Positions 17,801 through 24,715 of a stretch of DNA of 46,527 bases are shown piece by piece. Source of the stretch: Crocinitomicaceae bacterium (GTDB taxonomy: Bacteria > Bacteroidota > Bacteroidia > Flavobacteriales_G > Salibacteraceae); assembly GCA_002713215.1 (NCBI GenBank), contig PAVO01000033.1, positions 1 through 46,527 on the forward strand, given 5' to 3'. The first letter of the stretch is position 1, and the number at the start of each line of letters is the position of its first letter. Made by a program: the position numbers and the translations under genes. Under the pieces are notes generated by a model. The model was not told the DNA's origin, did no database searches, and was given only the letters and a program-made list of their open reading frames with translations.

Positions 17801-19319
17801 AGGAAAATCGAAATATTCGTGGTCCGTAATCGGAAGCGATAGTTTGCTTAGCAATCAAGGTGCAGGAAATTATACTGCCTATGTTACAGATTCAGTAGGG
17901 TGTACCGATAGTCTTAATATTGTTATTACGCAACCAAGTGCTATTTCGATTGCAAAAATTAATGTTCAGGACGTGCTTTGTTTTGGAGATACTAGTGGTT
18001 CTGTTACACTTCAATCTACAGGTGGAGTAGGTAGCTTGAAGTATTTGTGGTCAAACGGAGATACTACTTCAGTAGTTTCCAATTTAAAAGCGAATTCATA
18101 CAACGTCACTGTAACCGATTCAAATAAATGTTCAAGCTCAATTCAGATAGTTATTAAGGAACCAAGTAAATTAGAGAGCACTGGGTTTAATATCACTAAC
18201 CCTGTGTGCTATTACAATACTACTGGGATAGCAGTAAGTAACTTTAAGGGTGGAACCAAACCATATTCTTACAATTGGCCTAATGGAGATACCAGTAGTT
18301 TTGCAGGAGGTCTAAGCGCTGGACTTTATGTACTGACAGTAACGGATAGTAATGGTTGTAAGGCAATAGATACAGCCAAAATACTTAGTTCTAAACCAAG
18401 AACCGATAGTGGGTTGCCAAAAGATACAACAACCTGTGGAGATACAATTGAATTAAAGACGTCAGCTAGTTTTGTTTCCTATTCATGGTCTACCGGAGCT
18501 TCATCTTCTAGCTTGTTTGTGACAAAATCGGATACGATTACCTTCAAAGGCCTTGATGCAAATAATTGCTTCACTTTCGATACAATAAAAGTGACTATTC
18601 TTAATGGAGCTGTAGTGAATTTGGGCAATGATATTTCTAATGTTTGTGAGGGAACTATTCATTCCATTGATGCAGGAAATGGATTTGTGGGCTATAAATG
18701 GTCTAATGGTGATACTACATCCAAAATATCTGTATCAACTCCAGGAACTTATTTTGTTACAGTAACTGACTCTAACAATTGTGTTACCACTGATGATATT
18801 TTGGTTGCAATGTTCCCTCTTCCGGTGGTCAACCTTGGAAAGGATACATTGATCTGTGAGGAGTTATGGACTGGTATATTGGATTTGAATGCTGGTCCCG
18901 GTTTTAATGATTACAACTGGTCTAATGGTAAGAAGACAGGTGTTATTTCGATTACTTCTGGAGGTATTTATTCAGTAACGGTTACCGATAACAATGGATG
19001 TGAGGGTAAGGATACTATAGAAGTAACAATTGATAAGTGTAATGGTATCAATGCAGTAGTTTCAAACCTCTCAGTTAATGTATATCCAAATCCGGCCAGA
19101 AGAATGGTAAACATTGAGTTAAATGAGATCAATGAGCAATTGAAGGGTATTGAGTTATTGACTACAAATGGTCAGGTTATTAAATCCATTGAATTAGAAG
19201 ATGTATTTGAAAGCAAATTCAATACGCATTTCGACTTAGACGATATTACCCCAAGTGTTTATTATATCAGAATAAGTTCAGAGAGTAGAATAATTATAAA
19301 AAGTTTGGTGGTGTACTAA
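8820..19319 (+). CDS. Giant SprB-repeat surface adhesin with T9SS sorting domain
   Basis: The ATG at 8820 gives the signal peptide MKTIRLVVFAFLALLISTTELNAQ and about 3,499 residues. Domain order: a propeller-like N-terminal domain (to residue ~280); Ig/PKD-like repeats with Y-W-TGA-T signatures; two paralogous blocks of about 330 residues (DNA 10305-11325 and 11530-12530) sharing GIFSDLSSGQLYTFW and WASWG; two SprB-type repeats; a CUB-like domain (13020-13610); twenty further SprB repeats of about 76 residues (13845-18410), each with SGGTxPYxYxWSxG and GxYxVTVTDxxGC; three Ig-like repeats; and a T9SS type A sorting end starting NVYPNPARRMVNIEL. Family knowledge: SprB-repeat proteins are mobile surface adhesins of gliding bacteria. 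Adhesion or gliding here is inferred; repeat number is 22 in total. A terminator follows at 19344-19400. Confidence 0.92.
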   Translation: MKTIRLVVFAFLALLISTTELNAQCSILATAQSQSLTLTGGSGYTKFSVAYNPSLAVYYTTNGNYTQTHSGSTGNTLHSYYNTSTRSIWWNGRTSQLEGNGYGYTGTFKYTLNTTGRPTSRSAIHTGYNQPNYNSQGGFDSSANEILYFNPTSIYRYSRSTGKYIGVKSVTGLPVSTSYLTTYASVYTGCSGKEIGLYDRVNRRLYFINKSTGAYVGYSQLPTGAPTPYSYGVAYANGLLWLSNGSTWFAYKVLHSGLQTSAIAGPFCDSSKVSINFSINAKTFTAGNVFTAQLSNANGNFSSPITLDTVTATTAQTMTGYIPKNTPFGSGYRIRVIASKPSTVGIDNGTNITINVPNPNLGNNISKCPEDTATLTAASGGLSYNWSNGGTTQSIKAKNAGTYRVTVSNSVCSRSDTVVITNFSSPAPTMVDTVTKCAKSTTLSPGTFTSYKWSTGATTSSITAKSSGLYYVTVTGSNTCKSSDTSFVNLLIKEINGGKDTSICAGDTIELASGTGCNFRLNSISKNGSKNVNSYYSAGDDRGGIAVTPNYLYYTGDNYTARYDVNLNAYSRFTRRDGIFSDLSSGQLYTFWNTQYSNFYNNNGILGSINSIRTMNSGLAYTGSVITLSQSINATNGAAVFAGSGYVILWSGYDRNFYKIDLPSGNVTNLGNYDLRYVRYYSESWASWGVAECNSSGGYDVLFRATSNTTYGTMAGEITRFNITSKTFSNASSFGNINLGDIACITYSPWNNRWYYQSEYNTYFGNGSENIGYATATHTGGGNGNNSINTFNWSTGAKTAIIKVSPATTTNFWVKLSHGIVSCSDTIAVKVNATPTVSLKDSILICNVDSTILSAATGFSSYKWNTNQTSRSIYTKGVGNYYVTVTDSKGCTGSDSSFVNILDARINQVDTTLCSADSLDLAVDDFCGKRIKALTTSNLIKSGRSSGYYAHGIAVTKNYIYANGSDYCMRYSSNLTSSTSLPRRYGIFSDLSSGQLYTFWSTTYNNFTSSSTYTQNINSIRKMDPSLNYGATIMLSQTINAGSGSLIAAGTGYVILYSARDYKFYKITLSSGKVEVLGTQNIVNFIYRYSDWASWGIAECGNDGHSLVFRSRLSGQPISRYNISKNTWTLVATHTSGYGNISSIAYSPWNKKWYFQHRYSINGLGNNYYNNIVAANAVATGYNYSSSSLGFGKYKWSTGDSTGNIRVSPNTTTNYRVTVSNSVSSCSDTVAITVIQSPTVVDSVTTLKCYGDTNGRASVSVSGGTTPYTYKWSTGLKTPSISKLSAGSYAYTVTGKNACAIIDSVEVIQPTKISAVTTVVNSATCYTSSDGKAKISASGGTPPYVYSWPSGTKDTLDTIVLAGLNIITVTDSNSCTFLDSLTMTSPVKIGKPGPITSTKTFFCPGDSGTLIAANPGSVNTTYSKTSATQQTATSSSLTFTFSNVPKKVNSGGKLTIYFKGDLDSYNEYLQVYNETNGYLGYTRYRYASCTNYNSMTFNLSKTQLQTWAADGNISFKTIPTYYVNGCTNDYTAYMVLTYDYLGGKTFWFSSKSMDTTTAVGSGANLKVNPLKSTTYYAAKFNNSCNGEFDSIRVIVAPKPTVTYTVTPSKFCSGDTASVVASGAVSYTWPTNTTMSGSGSTASVYPASSTDYLVTVTDYFSCKHTDTMSITVQPNPSANLLSSTNATCSNKNDGTAAVYGTGGTSPFVYKWSNGLTGPFQLKLGSGSYVVTVSDKNNCEDTITVNIGGPKAIKFNETVVNIKCKGQGSGSISLSPTGGATPYSYTWSNGATVGSISNLASGSYSVTITDNSSCTHDTTFTITEPTNLVASILSKSSETCPGVSNGAISAGATGGTTPYSYLWSNSSTGSSLTNIKGGIYTVTITDKNSCTSVISDTVNTLPSNLGINVNSTTNILCFNQKTGGVSVSGVNGSTPYSYQWSNGSTGSSISNVGSGVYVVTVTDNNSCQYVDSVTLTQNSKLVSITAIAKHVSCNGLSDGSASIQVSGGTPGYSFSWPDGKTTAANTTLTAATHRVRITDANSCADTVSITITEPNAIQLSTSISNLSCNQSADGSISITPSGGSPTYSYLWSTGATSSSISGLAAGSYTVTVTDGKSCTKDSTFSLSEPTKLIIVVDSITHVKCKGSALGAVYTSTTGGTSPYSYLWSNGSLTRNLNGVAAANYSVKVTDSKGCTDTISAGVSQPSNLLAASIQDSTNIPCFGGSVGMAKVSVTGGGKPYSYTWSTGATDSSIINQKAGVYSVVVTDSYGCQVSDSVILTQGDSIRLFVQSKKDISCNGLSDGKATITVSGGTPTYGYSWSNGVTSNTINNVVAGSYKMVLTDANGCKDSISVSLTEPNMFIASISNNKNVACKDDSTGFVVVNTTGGTAPMSYSWNTGATTDSVHTLKAGSYSVTVTDVNGCSDTTTAVLTQPATRLIAYIGDSTNVSCFGGNNGQVRSRVLGGGKPYSYLWSNSTTDSTISSLTSGKYSLVVTDTYGCSISDSVTITQPNALALSVSTKKNVSCNGHSDGSARVQVTGGTATYTYNWSNSSTVDSISNVGAGNYKLNVIDVNGCKDSITVAITQPTMLNASLSSYKNISCFGDSTGHVAVNVGGGTTPYQYLWNTGVTTDSISNLKMGSYKVTVTDKNGCLDSITKVLTQPSKLTLTVSSANNLCFGESKGTAKVSVSGGVTPYSYMWTGGGSSDSIKNLASGRYTVTVTDSLNCQDTISRVISEPVKLTLVTTNKVNPLCYGANTGSINSLASGGVPSYLYKWSNGDTTAKTDTLIAGTYTLTVTDGNSCKDTLSVVLTEPTALKASLLTKDVLCYQDTNGSINATVSGGITPYTYAWSNGRTIANNVNLKSGIYALTVSDSNKCEIIITDTVNEPKLLVAAIVSSADISCAGDTTGKATVTGTGGTNPYSYSWSGGQSVFNPTNLAVGLHVVTIEDKNGCKDTASISLKQLSKLKLALVNKTGIFCNGDTTASITVSASGGKGKSKYSWSVIGSDSLLSNQGAGNYTAYVTDSVGCTDSLNIVITQPSAISIAKINVQDVLCFGDTSGSVTLQSTGGVGSLKYLWSNGDTTSVVSNLKANSYNVTVTDSNKCSSSIQIVIKEPSKLESTGFNITNPVCYYNTTGIAVSNFKGGTKPYSYNWPNGDTSSFAGGLSAGLYVLTVTDSNGCKAIDTAKILSSKPRTDSGLPKDTTTCGDTIELKTSASFVSYSWSTGASSSSLFVTKSDTITFKGLDANNCFTFDTIKVTILNGAVVNLGNDISNVCEGTIHSIDAGNGFVGYKWSNGDTTSKISVSTPGTYFVTVTDSNNCVTTDDILVAMFPLPVVNLGKDTLICEELWTGILDLNAGPGFNDYNWSNGKKTGVISITSGGIYSVTVTDNNGCEGKDTIEVTIDKCNGINAVVSNLSVNVYPNPARRMVNIELNEINEQLKGIELLTTNGQVIKSIELEDVFESKFNTHFDLDDITPSVYYIRISSESRIIIKSLVVY
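12530..18410 (+). repeat. SprB repeat array, 22 units of about 228 bp
   Basis: Two units lie at 12530-12985 and twenty at about 13845-18410, separated by a CUB-like and an Ig-like segment. Each unit has a leading C-x-G/D, a central glycine-rich turn before PYSYxWS, and a trailing G-C-x-D pair. Units are diverged (mostly well below identity), except for a higher-order three-unit duplication at 15435-16808. Confidence 0.85.
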
Positions 19320-19343
19320 ATCTACTTAACAAATGGGATTGCT

Positions 19344-19400
19344 AAAGCAGCTATAGGTCATTTATAAGCTTGAATGAAATCTATAGTTGCTTTTTATTTT
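19344..19400 (+). terminator. Rho-independent-like terminator after the adhesin gene
   Basis: AAAGCAGCTATAG (19344-19356) pairs with CTATAGTTGCTTT (19381-19393) with one G-U wobble, around a 24-base loop, and is followed by a T-rich run (TTTTTATTTT). It starts 25 bp after the adhesin stop. Confidence 0.65.
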
Positions 19401-19404
19401 ATAG

Positions 19405-20389
19405 TCAGTATGCATCGAATTCCATTTCAACAATGCATTCATGGCAGTGTGTATATCTTGATTTTTCGATTTCACCTGATTTGAGTTTGAGGAGATAATT
19501 AGGTTCAAAATCATAGGTTTTTACAATCAAGGAGCCAAAGAGTCTCATGGTTAGTTTTTCAGCCCAATTTTCTCCGTTTTCAATCATTCCTTTTAACGGA
19601 ACCTTACCACGCATCAGATAGAACGGGGTTTTACTGGTAAAGCCTCCACTTAATACCAATGCATCGCAACCCAATTGTTCCAATTGTTGCGCAACATGAA
19701 TACACTCCTGTTCATGAAATCCCCCCCTTGAATCCATCGCTTAAATTCAGTTTTACCAATACCGGAAAGTCTTTTCCAACGGCTTGTTTTACAGTAGAAA
19801 ATACTTTCAGGGGGTAACGTGCCCGGTTTTCAATGGGCCCACCGTATTGGTCTTTTCTTCTATTGGTCCAGGGGCTGAGGAACTGGCTAAGCAAGTATCC
19901 ATGCCCCATATGAATTTCAACGGCATCAAAACCAATCTTTTTTAATTCAAGAGCACTTGTAACAAAATCATTCTTAACGATTTCCATGTCCATCGAGTCC
20001 ATGGCTTTTGAGAATGCATGTCCGGAGAGAAAACCATATTCGTTAAACAATCGGCTTGGAGCAAGAGCTTTACTTATTTCGGTGTTCTTGGTAAAGTAAC
20101 CACAATGGGTTAGCTGTATGGAAACCTTGCCACCTGCCTTATGAACCTGATCAGCCAGTTCTTTCAATTTGGCCGGGCTATTGGAATTAATATGCATTTG
20201 GTCCTTAAAGGTTTTTCCAGTCGCCGATACGGCTCCATAAGAGACCGTGGTGAGTGCAACTCCACCTTTGGCCAGGGTTACTTGGTGTTTAATCAGATCA
20301 TTGGCCGGTAGGCCGTTGGCATACATTCCCTCGTAGGTTGCTGTTTTTATGAAACAGTTTTTAAGTTCTGTTGCAGCTAATTTTTTAGA
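19405..20389 (-). pseudogene. Broken NADH:flavin oxidoreductase (Old Yellow Enzyme family)
   Basis: The two fragments match one FMN-dependent Old Yellow Enzyme-like oxidoreductase. Upstream fragment: IQLTHCGYF, the FDAVEIHMGHGYLLSQFLSPWTNRRKDQYGG active-site region, and RYPLKV. Downstream fragment: GGFHEQE...LVLSGGF and a cysteine motif THCHECIVEM. Three lesions are visible. First, a run of seven G (minus strand, 19721-19727) shifts the frame; six would restore GGFHE. Second, the family-like sequence LKNCFIKTATYEGM extends upstream of the first ATG (20326) to a stop at 20390-20392 with no start codon. Third, the section between NYLLKL and KSGEIE (near 19485) lacks about 60-70 residues that normally carry the FMN phosphate-binding glycine motif. 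Together these argue for real decay rather than one sequencing error. Confidence 0.85.
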
Positions 20390-20453
20390 TTAAAAGCTTT
20401 TTCCATCCGATCTGATTCGAAATAGGAAATTTAAGATAATTGCGAACTTGTTG

Positions 20454-20473
20454 TTATCAATCGCTATTGATAA
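20454..20473. promoter_or_regulatory. Palindrome upstream of the DUF218 lipoprotein gene
   Basis: TTATCAAT and ATTGATAA form perfect 8-base arms around CGCT, 43 bp before the ATG at 20516 and in the gap next to the decayed flavin oxidoreductase gene. The symmetry suggests a dimeric regulator site; the regulator is unknown. Confidence 0.35.
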
Positions 20474-20515
20474 ATTAATTTAGCTTATAAACAAATCCTT
20501 AAAGTTCCGGAATAA

Positions 20516-21175
20516 ATGAATCTAAGAAAATCCATAACCTGTTTTGGGATCATTTCTCTGTTATTGGTGTCCTGCAAAACTTTGAAATACAACGAGGTAG
20601 CAGCCAATAGATATGCCTATGCTGATGAAGTAAAACCATTTGATGTATTAGTGGTTCCCGGCACTCCTTATTACCAGGAAGGCATGACCAACGTTATGCT
20701 TTACCGATTGCTTTGGGCACAACATCTCTACAACAATGGATTTGCTAAGAAGATTATTTTCTCCGGCGCAGCAGTTTATACCCCATTTGTCGAATCCTGT
20801 ATTATGAAGGAATATGCCAAATTATTAGGACTTCCCGGAGATTCTATCCTTTTAGAAACACAAGCCGAAACTTCGGTCGACAATATTTATTACTCCAACT
20901 TGTTAGCCCGTAAAAATGAACTGAAGGATCTATTGGTGGCAACGGATATGTTTCAATCGTTGAGGTATGCCCAGTTTCAAAAGCAAACCAACATTCAGTT
21001 CAATATAGTGCCCATGATAAAGGATTCCATAGACCTGGATTTTCGCTTTAAGGTTGCTATTAACGATAGCGTATGTTATCAGAAGGGATGGGTCGATTAC
21101 AAAAAGAGGAAACCCTCATATGAGCGATTTGCTAAGTCTGGTGGAAAGTTTTTACCGGATGAAGTGGTGAAATAA
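20516..21175 (+). CDS. DUF218/YdcF-family lipoprotein
   Basis: 219 residues with a lipoprotein signal (MNLRKSITCFGIISLLLVSC, lipobox LLVSC, Cys20). The mature part shows the DUF218 (SanA/YdcF/ElyC) fold: a first strand FDVLVVPGTPYYQ (about 43-55), ALWAQHLYNNGFAKKIIFSG-like helix-strand, then E-T-SVDNIYYSN, the conserved acidic plus serine/asparagine loop. Members are membrane-associated proteins linked to envelope integrity and polysaccharide assembly; their chemistry is poorly defined. Here it is lipid-anchored, with no operon partner. A palindrome lies 43 bp upstream. Confidence 0.8.
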   Translation: MNLRKSITCFGIISLLLVSCKTLKYNEVAANRYAYADEVKPFDVLVVPGTPYYQEGMTNVMLYRLLWAQHLYNNGFAKKIIFSGAAVYTPFVESCIMKEYAKLLGLPGDSILLETQAETSVDNIYYSNLLARKNELKDLLVATDMFQSLRYAQFQKQTNIQFNIVPMIKDSIDLDFRFKVAINDSVCYQKGWVDYKKRKPSYERFAKSGGKFLPDEVVK

Positions 21176-21519
21176 AGTACTGTTCCGGAATATTGTAGAT
21201 TAATGTAGTACAGTGGTGTATACAATATCGCTGGTTCTATAAATTAATTTTCACCAAAACTTTAATATTACCCTTCATTTTCTTTTTGGGCAACAAAAAG
21301 AAAACAGAAGCAAAAGAAAATTGCCCGGCTCAATGCATTTGATTTGAAATCTACGCGTACCATCGAATTCGCAACCAAACTTGAATAGCTTTTTAACAAA
21401 AGCCTATTCTTCGAACAAGGTTGCTCTGTTCGACCGCCTACTTGATTTCTACGATCAAAAGCCTTAGGCCGTGGATTTCGTTAAATTTTTAGAAATTGAA
21501 ATACCAGTTTTGCAAGTTA
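21176..21519. other. 344-bp gene-free stretch carrying an intergenic repeat
   Basis: No open frame of interest. It contains the hairpin at 21278-21304 and downstream sequence ending AGCCTTAGGCCGTGG (near 21460-21475), which resembles the end of the gap at 2417-2970 (AAAGCC-then-CACGG features). The DUF218 and ABC-F genes converge on it, so it may also terminate both. Confidence 0.45.
21278..21304. repeat. Palindromic hairpin, second member of the TTTCTTTT family
   Basis: Perfect 11-base arms TTTTCTTTTTG (21278-21288) and CAAAAAGAAAA (21294-21304), loop GGCAA. Similar in arm sequence and size to the hairpin at 2496-2525. It lies between convergent genes, which would suit a bidirectional terminator. 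Confidence 0.65.
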
Positions 21520-23481
21520 CTAGGTAAGAGCATCCAACTCTTCGCATTGGTTTTCCCATTCCAGCATTTTTTGGTCCAGTTTCTTTTTGGTTTCACTATG
21601 CTTAAAGAAAACCTCTTTCGATTCGGCATCGTTTTGATAGAAGTCCGGGTCTGACATAAGTTTCTCTAATTCTTCCAGTTCCCCTTCCAATTGCGAAATC
21701 CTTCGCTCACTCCTTAAAATCAGCTTATTCAATTTTCGAACGTTGGCTTCTTTTTCTTTTTTGCTAGAGTATTCTTCCTTACCGGCAGATTTGGGTTTAG
21801 CCTCTGTTTTCGCAGATTTCTTTATCAATTCCTTTTCACCTTTATCGGCTTCGAAATCACGGAAGTGGTCGTGTTTGTATTTGTTTAAGAATTCGCCAAT
21901 TTCTCCCAGGTGCTCTTTTATTCCCCGGTTCTTAAATTCATAGGTTACCGAGGTTAAGCCATCTAGAAAATCCCGGTCGTGAGAAACCACAATTAAAGTT
22001 CCATTGTAGGCCATTAGCGCTTCCTTTAGAACTTCTTTGGCGGACATATCCAGATGGTTGGTTGGTTCGTCCAGAATTAAAAGATTTACTTCATTCAGGA
22101 GTAATCTGGCCAGGGCCAGCCTGGATTTTTCACCTCCTGAAAGCACCTTCACTTTTTTATCGACATCGCTTTCGCTAAAGAGAAATGCACCAAGTAGGCC
22201 TCTTAATTTATGTCCTTTGGTCCAGTCTCCCGTGGCTTCATCTTCCAGCGTAGATAAAATGGTAGCATTAGGATCAAGTGTTTTTTCCTGAATCTGAGCA
22301 TAATAACCCAATTTTACATTGTGCCCAAGTTCCAATACTCCCTTGCAATCGGTTTCCTTATTTATAATCTTAACCAGGGTAGATTTACCCATTCCGTTTT
22401 TACCCACAAATGCAATTCGGTCTCCGCGAAGTACTTTGATGTTAACATCTTCCAAAACCGATTTTGGGCCATAGGATTTTGACATTCCTTCCACATTTAC
22501 TACCAAATGTCCAGATCGAGGGGCAGGAGGGAAGGTGAATTTTATGGTTTGAGTATCAAAATCATCGAGTTCTATTCTGTCAAGTTTATCTAATTGCTTG
22601 GCTTTAGATTGAGCTGCTTTTGCCTTAGAAGCTTTTGCTTTAAACCGTTCGATGAATCGTTCTTGTGTTTCAATGAATTTTTGTTGGTTTTTGAATGTCG
22701 CTATTTGAGTTTCGTAGCGTTCCTGCCTTTCAATCAGGTACTTGGAGTAGGGGACGCTGTAGTCGTAAATCTTGCCAAATACAATTTCAATGGTTCGGTT
22801 GGTCACGTTGTCCAAAAACCGTCTATCGTGACTAATTAAAAGAATGGCTCCGGGGTAATTGATAAAGTATTGTTCCAGCCAAAGAATAGAATCTATATCG
22901 AGGTGGTTGGTTGGCTCATCCAGTAAAATTAAACTGGGTTCCGTAAGCAGAATTTTGGCCAATTCTACCCGCATCTGCCAACCTCCGCTAAACTCGCTCA
23001 AAGGCCTTTCGAATTCTTCTCGTTTAAAACCTAAGCCTTTTAATATTTTTTCAACCTTGCTCTCAATCTTTTCAGCATCAAGCGTTCCCAGGATTACATG
23101 AATTTCGTTTAGGCGCTCAATAAGCTTGCTGTAATCTTCCGATTCGTAGTCGGTTCTGGTTTCCAGTTGGTGCGTTATGTTCTGGAGTTCGGATTCCAGG
23201 TCCAGCACTTGCTTAAATACGGACATGGTTTCTCCAAAGACTGTCTGCTTATAGGAAAAATTCATTTCCTGGGGCAAATAGCCAATGGTTTTTCCACTGC
23301 TAATATCAATGCTTCCCGAGGTTGGTTCCCGTTCTCCTGAAATGATTTTTAAAATGGTTGATTTTCCTGCACCATTTTTACCAGTAAGACCAATGCGGTC
23401 TTTTGGGCGAATGGTAAAGGAAACATCTTTAAAAAGATCTTTTCCCGAAATAAAAACCGATATTTTAGAAATGTTGATCAT
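21520..23481 (-). CDS. ABC-F family ATPase
   Basis: 653 residues, two nucleotide-binding domains and no membrane segment. Domain 1: Walker A GKNGAGKST (34-42), signature FSGGWQMR, Walker B LILLDEPTNHLD. A linker rich in K/A/Q (about 240-310) separates it from domain 2: Walker A GKNGMGKST, signature LSGGEKSR, Walker B LLILDEPTNHLD. The C-terminus (about 560-650) is a charged coiled coil. ABC-F proteins act on the ribosome (translation factors such as EttA/Uup, or antibiotic protection); the C-terminal coiled coil favours the Uup/YdiF type. Start is the ATG at 23481. It lies 9 bp after the glycosyltransferase gene, so they are likely cotranscribed. Confidence 0.92.
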   Translation of the reverse strand: MINISKISVFISGKDLFKDVSFTIRPKDRIGLTGKNGAGKSTILKIISGEREPTSGSIDISSGKTIGYLPQEMNFSYKQTVFGETMSVFKQVLDLESELQNITHQLETRTDYESEDYSKLIERLNEIHVILGTLDAEKIESKVEKILKGLGFKREEFERPLSEFSGGWQMRVELAKILLTEPSLILLDEPTNHLDIDSILWLEQYFINYPGAILLISHDRRFLDNVTNRTIEIVFGKIYDYSVPYSKYLIERQERYETQIATFKNQQKFIETQERFIERFKAKASKAKAAQSKAKQLDKLDRIELDDFDTQTIKFTFPPAPRSGHLVVNVEGMSKSYGPKSVLEDVNIKVLRGDRIAFVGKNGMGKSTLVKIINKETDCKGVLELGHNVKLGYYAQIQEKTLDPNATILSTLEDEATGDWTKGHKLRGLLGAFLFSESDVDKKVKVLSGGEKSRLALARLLLNEVNLLILDEPTNHLDMSAKEVLKEALMAYNGTLIVVSHDRDFLDGLTSVTYEFKNRGIKEHLGEIGEFLNKYKHDHFRDFEADKGEKELIKKSAKTEAKPKSAGKEEYSSKKEKEANVRKLNKLILRSERRISQLEGELEELEKLMSDPDFYQNDAESKEVFFKHSETKKKLDQKMLEWENQCEELDALT

Positions 23482-23490
23482 GTTAGTTGA

Positions 23491-24543
23491 TCAAGGGTTC
23501 CAGTTAAGGTCGCTAAACTTTTTCTTTCCTTTTACAAAAAATTGCCAGACCATGCTCCTGGGATAAACTCCCCTTAGGTTTTGATCTTTCCACAACTTCT
23601 TAGCTTGTTTTCTTTTATTCAGCCATTTAGGAAGATGTAGCAGAAATTGAATGTGGGCACGACTAACGGCAGGTACTGTCCTGAGGTTTCCATCCACAAT
23701 CATTTTTAAAATGGTAATGAAGTCCATAATAAAACGAAGTGGAATTTTCCAAATGCCCTGGTTGGGAGGGAGGTTTTTGAGCATCATAATCAGGTTGTTC
23801 CGGTGGTTTCTAAACACCTTACCCGGAGAGCCATATTTGATAATAAACCCACCCATGTGAAACACTTTTGAATCGGGATGGAACATAATCTTATAGCCCA
23901 TGTTTTTTAATCGCCAGCAAAGGTCAATTTCTTCCATGTGAGCGAAGTAGTCGTTGTCTAAACCACCGGCCTTGTGGTAGAGCTCTGCCCGGATAAACAG
24001 GCAGGCACCGGAAGCCCAAAAAGATTCCTGAATGTTGTTGTATTGTCCTTCATCAGTTTCAACCACATTTACGAGCCTACCCCTGCAAAACGGATAGCCC
24101 AGGTGATCGATCATTCCACCCGCGCCACCGGCATATTCAAATTCATTTCGTCGGTCATAGCTCATGATTTTGGGCTGGCAGGCAGCAATTTCAGAGTCAC
24201 TTTCCAGCAGTTCTAAAATGGGTTCTGTCCAGTTGGGGCTAACCTCAATATCGGAGCTGATAAGGCAATAGTACTTGGCTTTTATTTGTGGTAACGAAGC
24301 GCAATACCCATTGGTAAAGCCCCGGTTTTTTTCAATACGGATTAACCGGGTATTGGGGAAGTTTTCGCTCAGGTAAGCTTGGGTCTCGTCTGCCGATCCG
24401 TTGTCAACCACCACAATTTCGTAATCGGGGTTGTCTGGCGTGTTTTCGATGATTACAGGAAGGAATTTTTTTATTAGTTCCAAACTGTTGTAACTCAGCA
24501 GTACAATAGCCAATTTAGGAATACGTTCACTCACCTCGGTCAT
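23491..24543 (-). CDS. Family 2 glycosyltransferase
   Basis: About 350 residues from the ATG at 24543; a TTG at 24564 is the alternative. The GT2 fold is clear: LAIVLLSYNSLELIKKFLP, EIVVVDNGSADET (nucleotide-sugar-binding strand), EKNRGFTNGYC, and the metal-binding ISSDIEVSPNW in place of D-x-D. C-terminal part: FWASGACLFIRAELYHKAGGLD and EEIDLCWRLKNMGYK, the ED-x-D-L-W-R-like acceptor motif of rhamnosyl/other GT-A enzymes. There are no long membrane segments. It probably adds a sugar to a surface polysaccharide or glycan, acceptor unknown. The ABC-F gene follows 9 bp downstream; the pairing seems incidental. Confidence 0.88.
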   Translation of the reverse strand: MTEVSERIPKLAIVLLSYNSLELIKKFLPVIIENTPDNPDYEIVVVDNGSADETQAYLSENFPNTRLIRIEKNRGFTNGYCASLPQIKAKYYCLISSDIEVSPNWTEPILELLESDSEIAACQPKIMSYDRRNEFEYAGGAGGMIDHLGYPFCRGRLVNVVETDEGQYNNIQESFWASGACLFIRAELYHKAGGLDNDYFAHMEEIDLCWRLKNMGYKIMFHPDSKVFHMGGFIIKYGSPGKVFRNHRNNLIMMLKNLPPNQGIWKIPLRFIMDFITILKMIVDGNLRTVPAVSRAHIQFLLHLPKWLNKRKQAKKLWKDQNLRGVYPRSMVWQFFVKGKKKFSDLNWNP

Positions 24544-24561
24544 CTCTTTTCTAAAAGCCGC

Positions 24562-24569
24562 CAAAGGTA
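24562..24569 (-). promoter_or_regulatory. -7 box for the glycosyltransferase/ABC-F operon
   Basis: On the minus strand TACCTTTG matches TAnnTTTG exactly, about 19 bases before the ATG at 24543. An ATTG lies about 23 bases further upstream, slightly longer than the usual spacing. Confidence 0.45.
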
Positions 24570-24689
24570 TTTGAATTGTTCTTCGATTTATTCAATTTTC
24601 GTTAATTCTAATTACCGATTTATAATCTTGTTCTATCCCTGGAACTTGAGCCGGCTTAAAGCATTATCATTGGATGAATTGATAAAAAG

Positions 24690-24715
24690 AATCGGAGTAG
24701 AAAAGGACTCCGATT
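24690..24715 (-). terminator. Terminator of the GWxTD gene
   Basis: Nine-base arms AATCGGAGT (24690-24698) and ACTCCGATT (24707-24715) with an 8-base loop, followed on the minus strand by TCTTTTT. It abuts the stop codon at 24716-24718. Confidence 0.75.
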
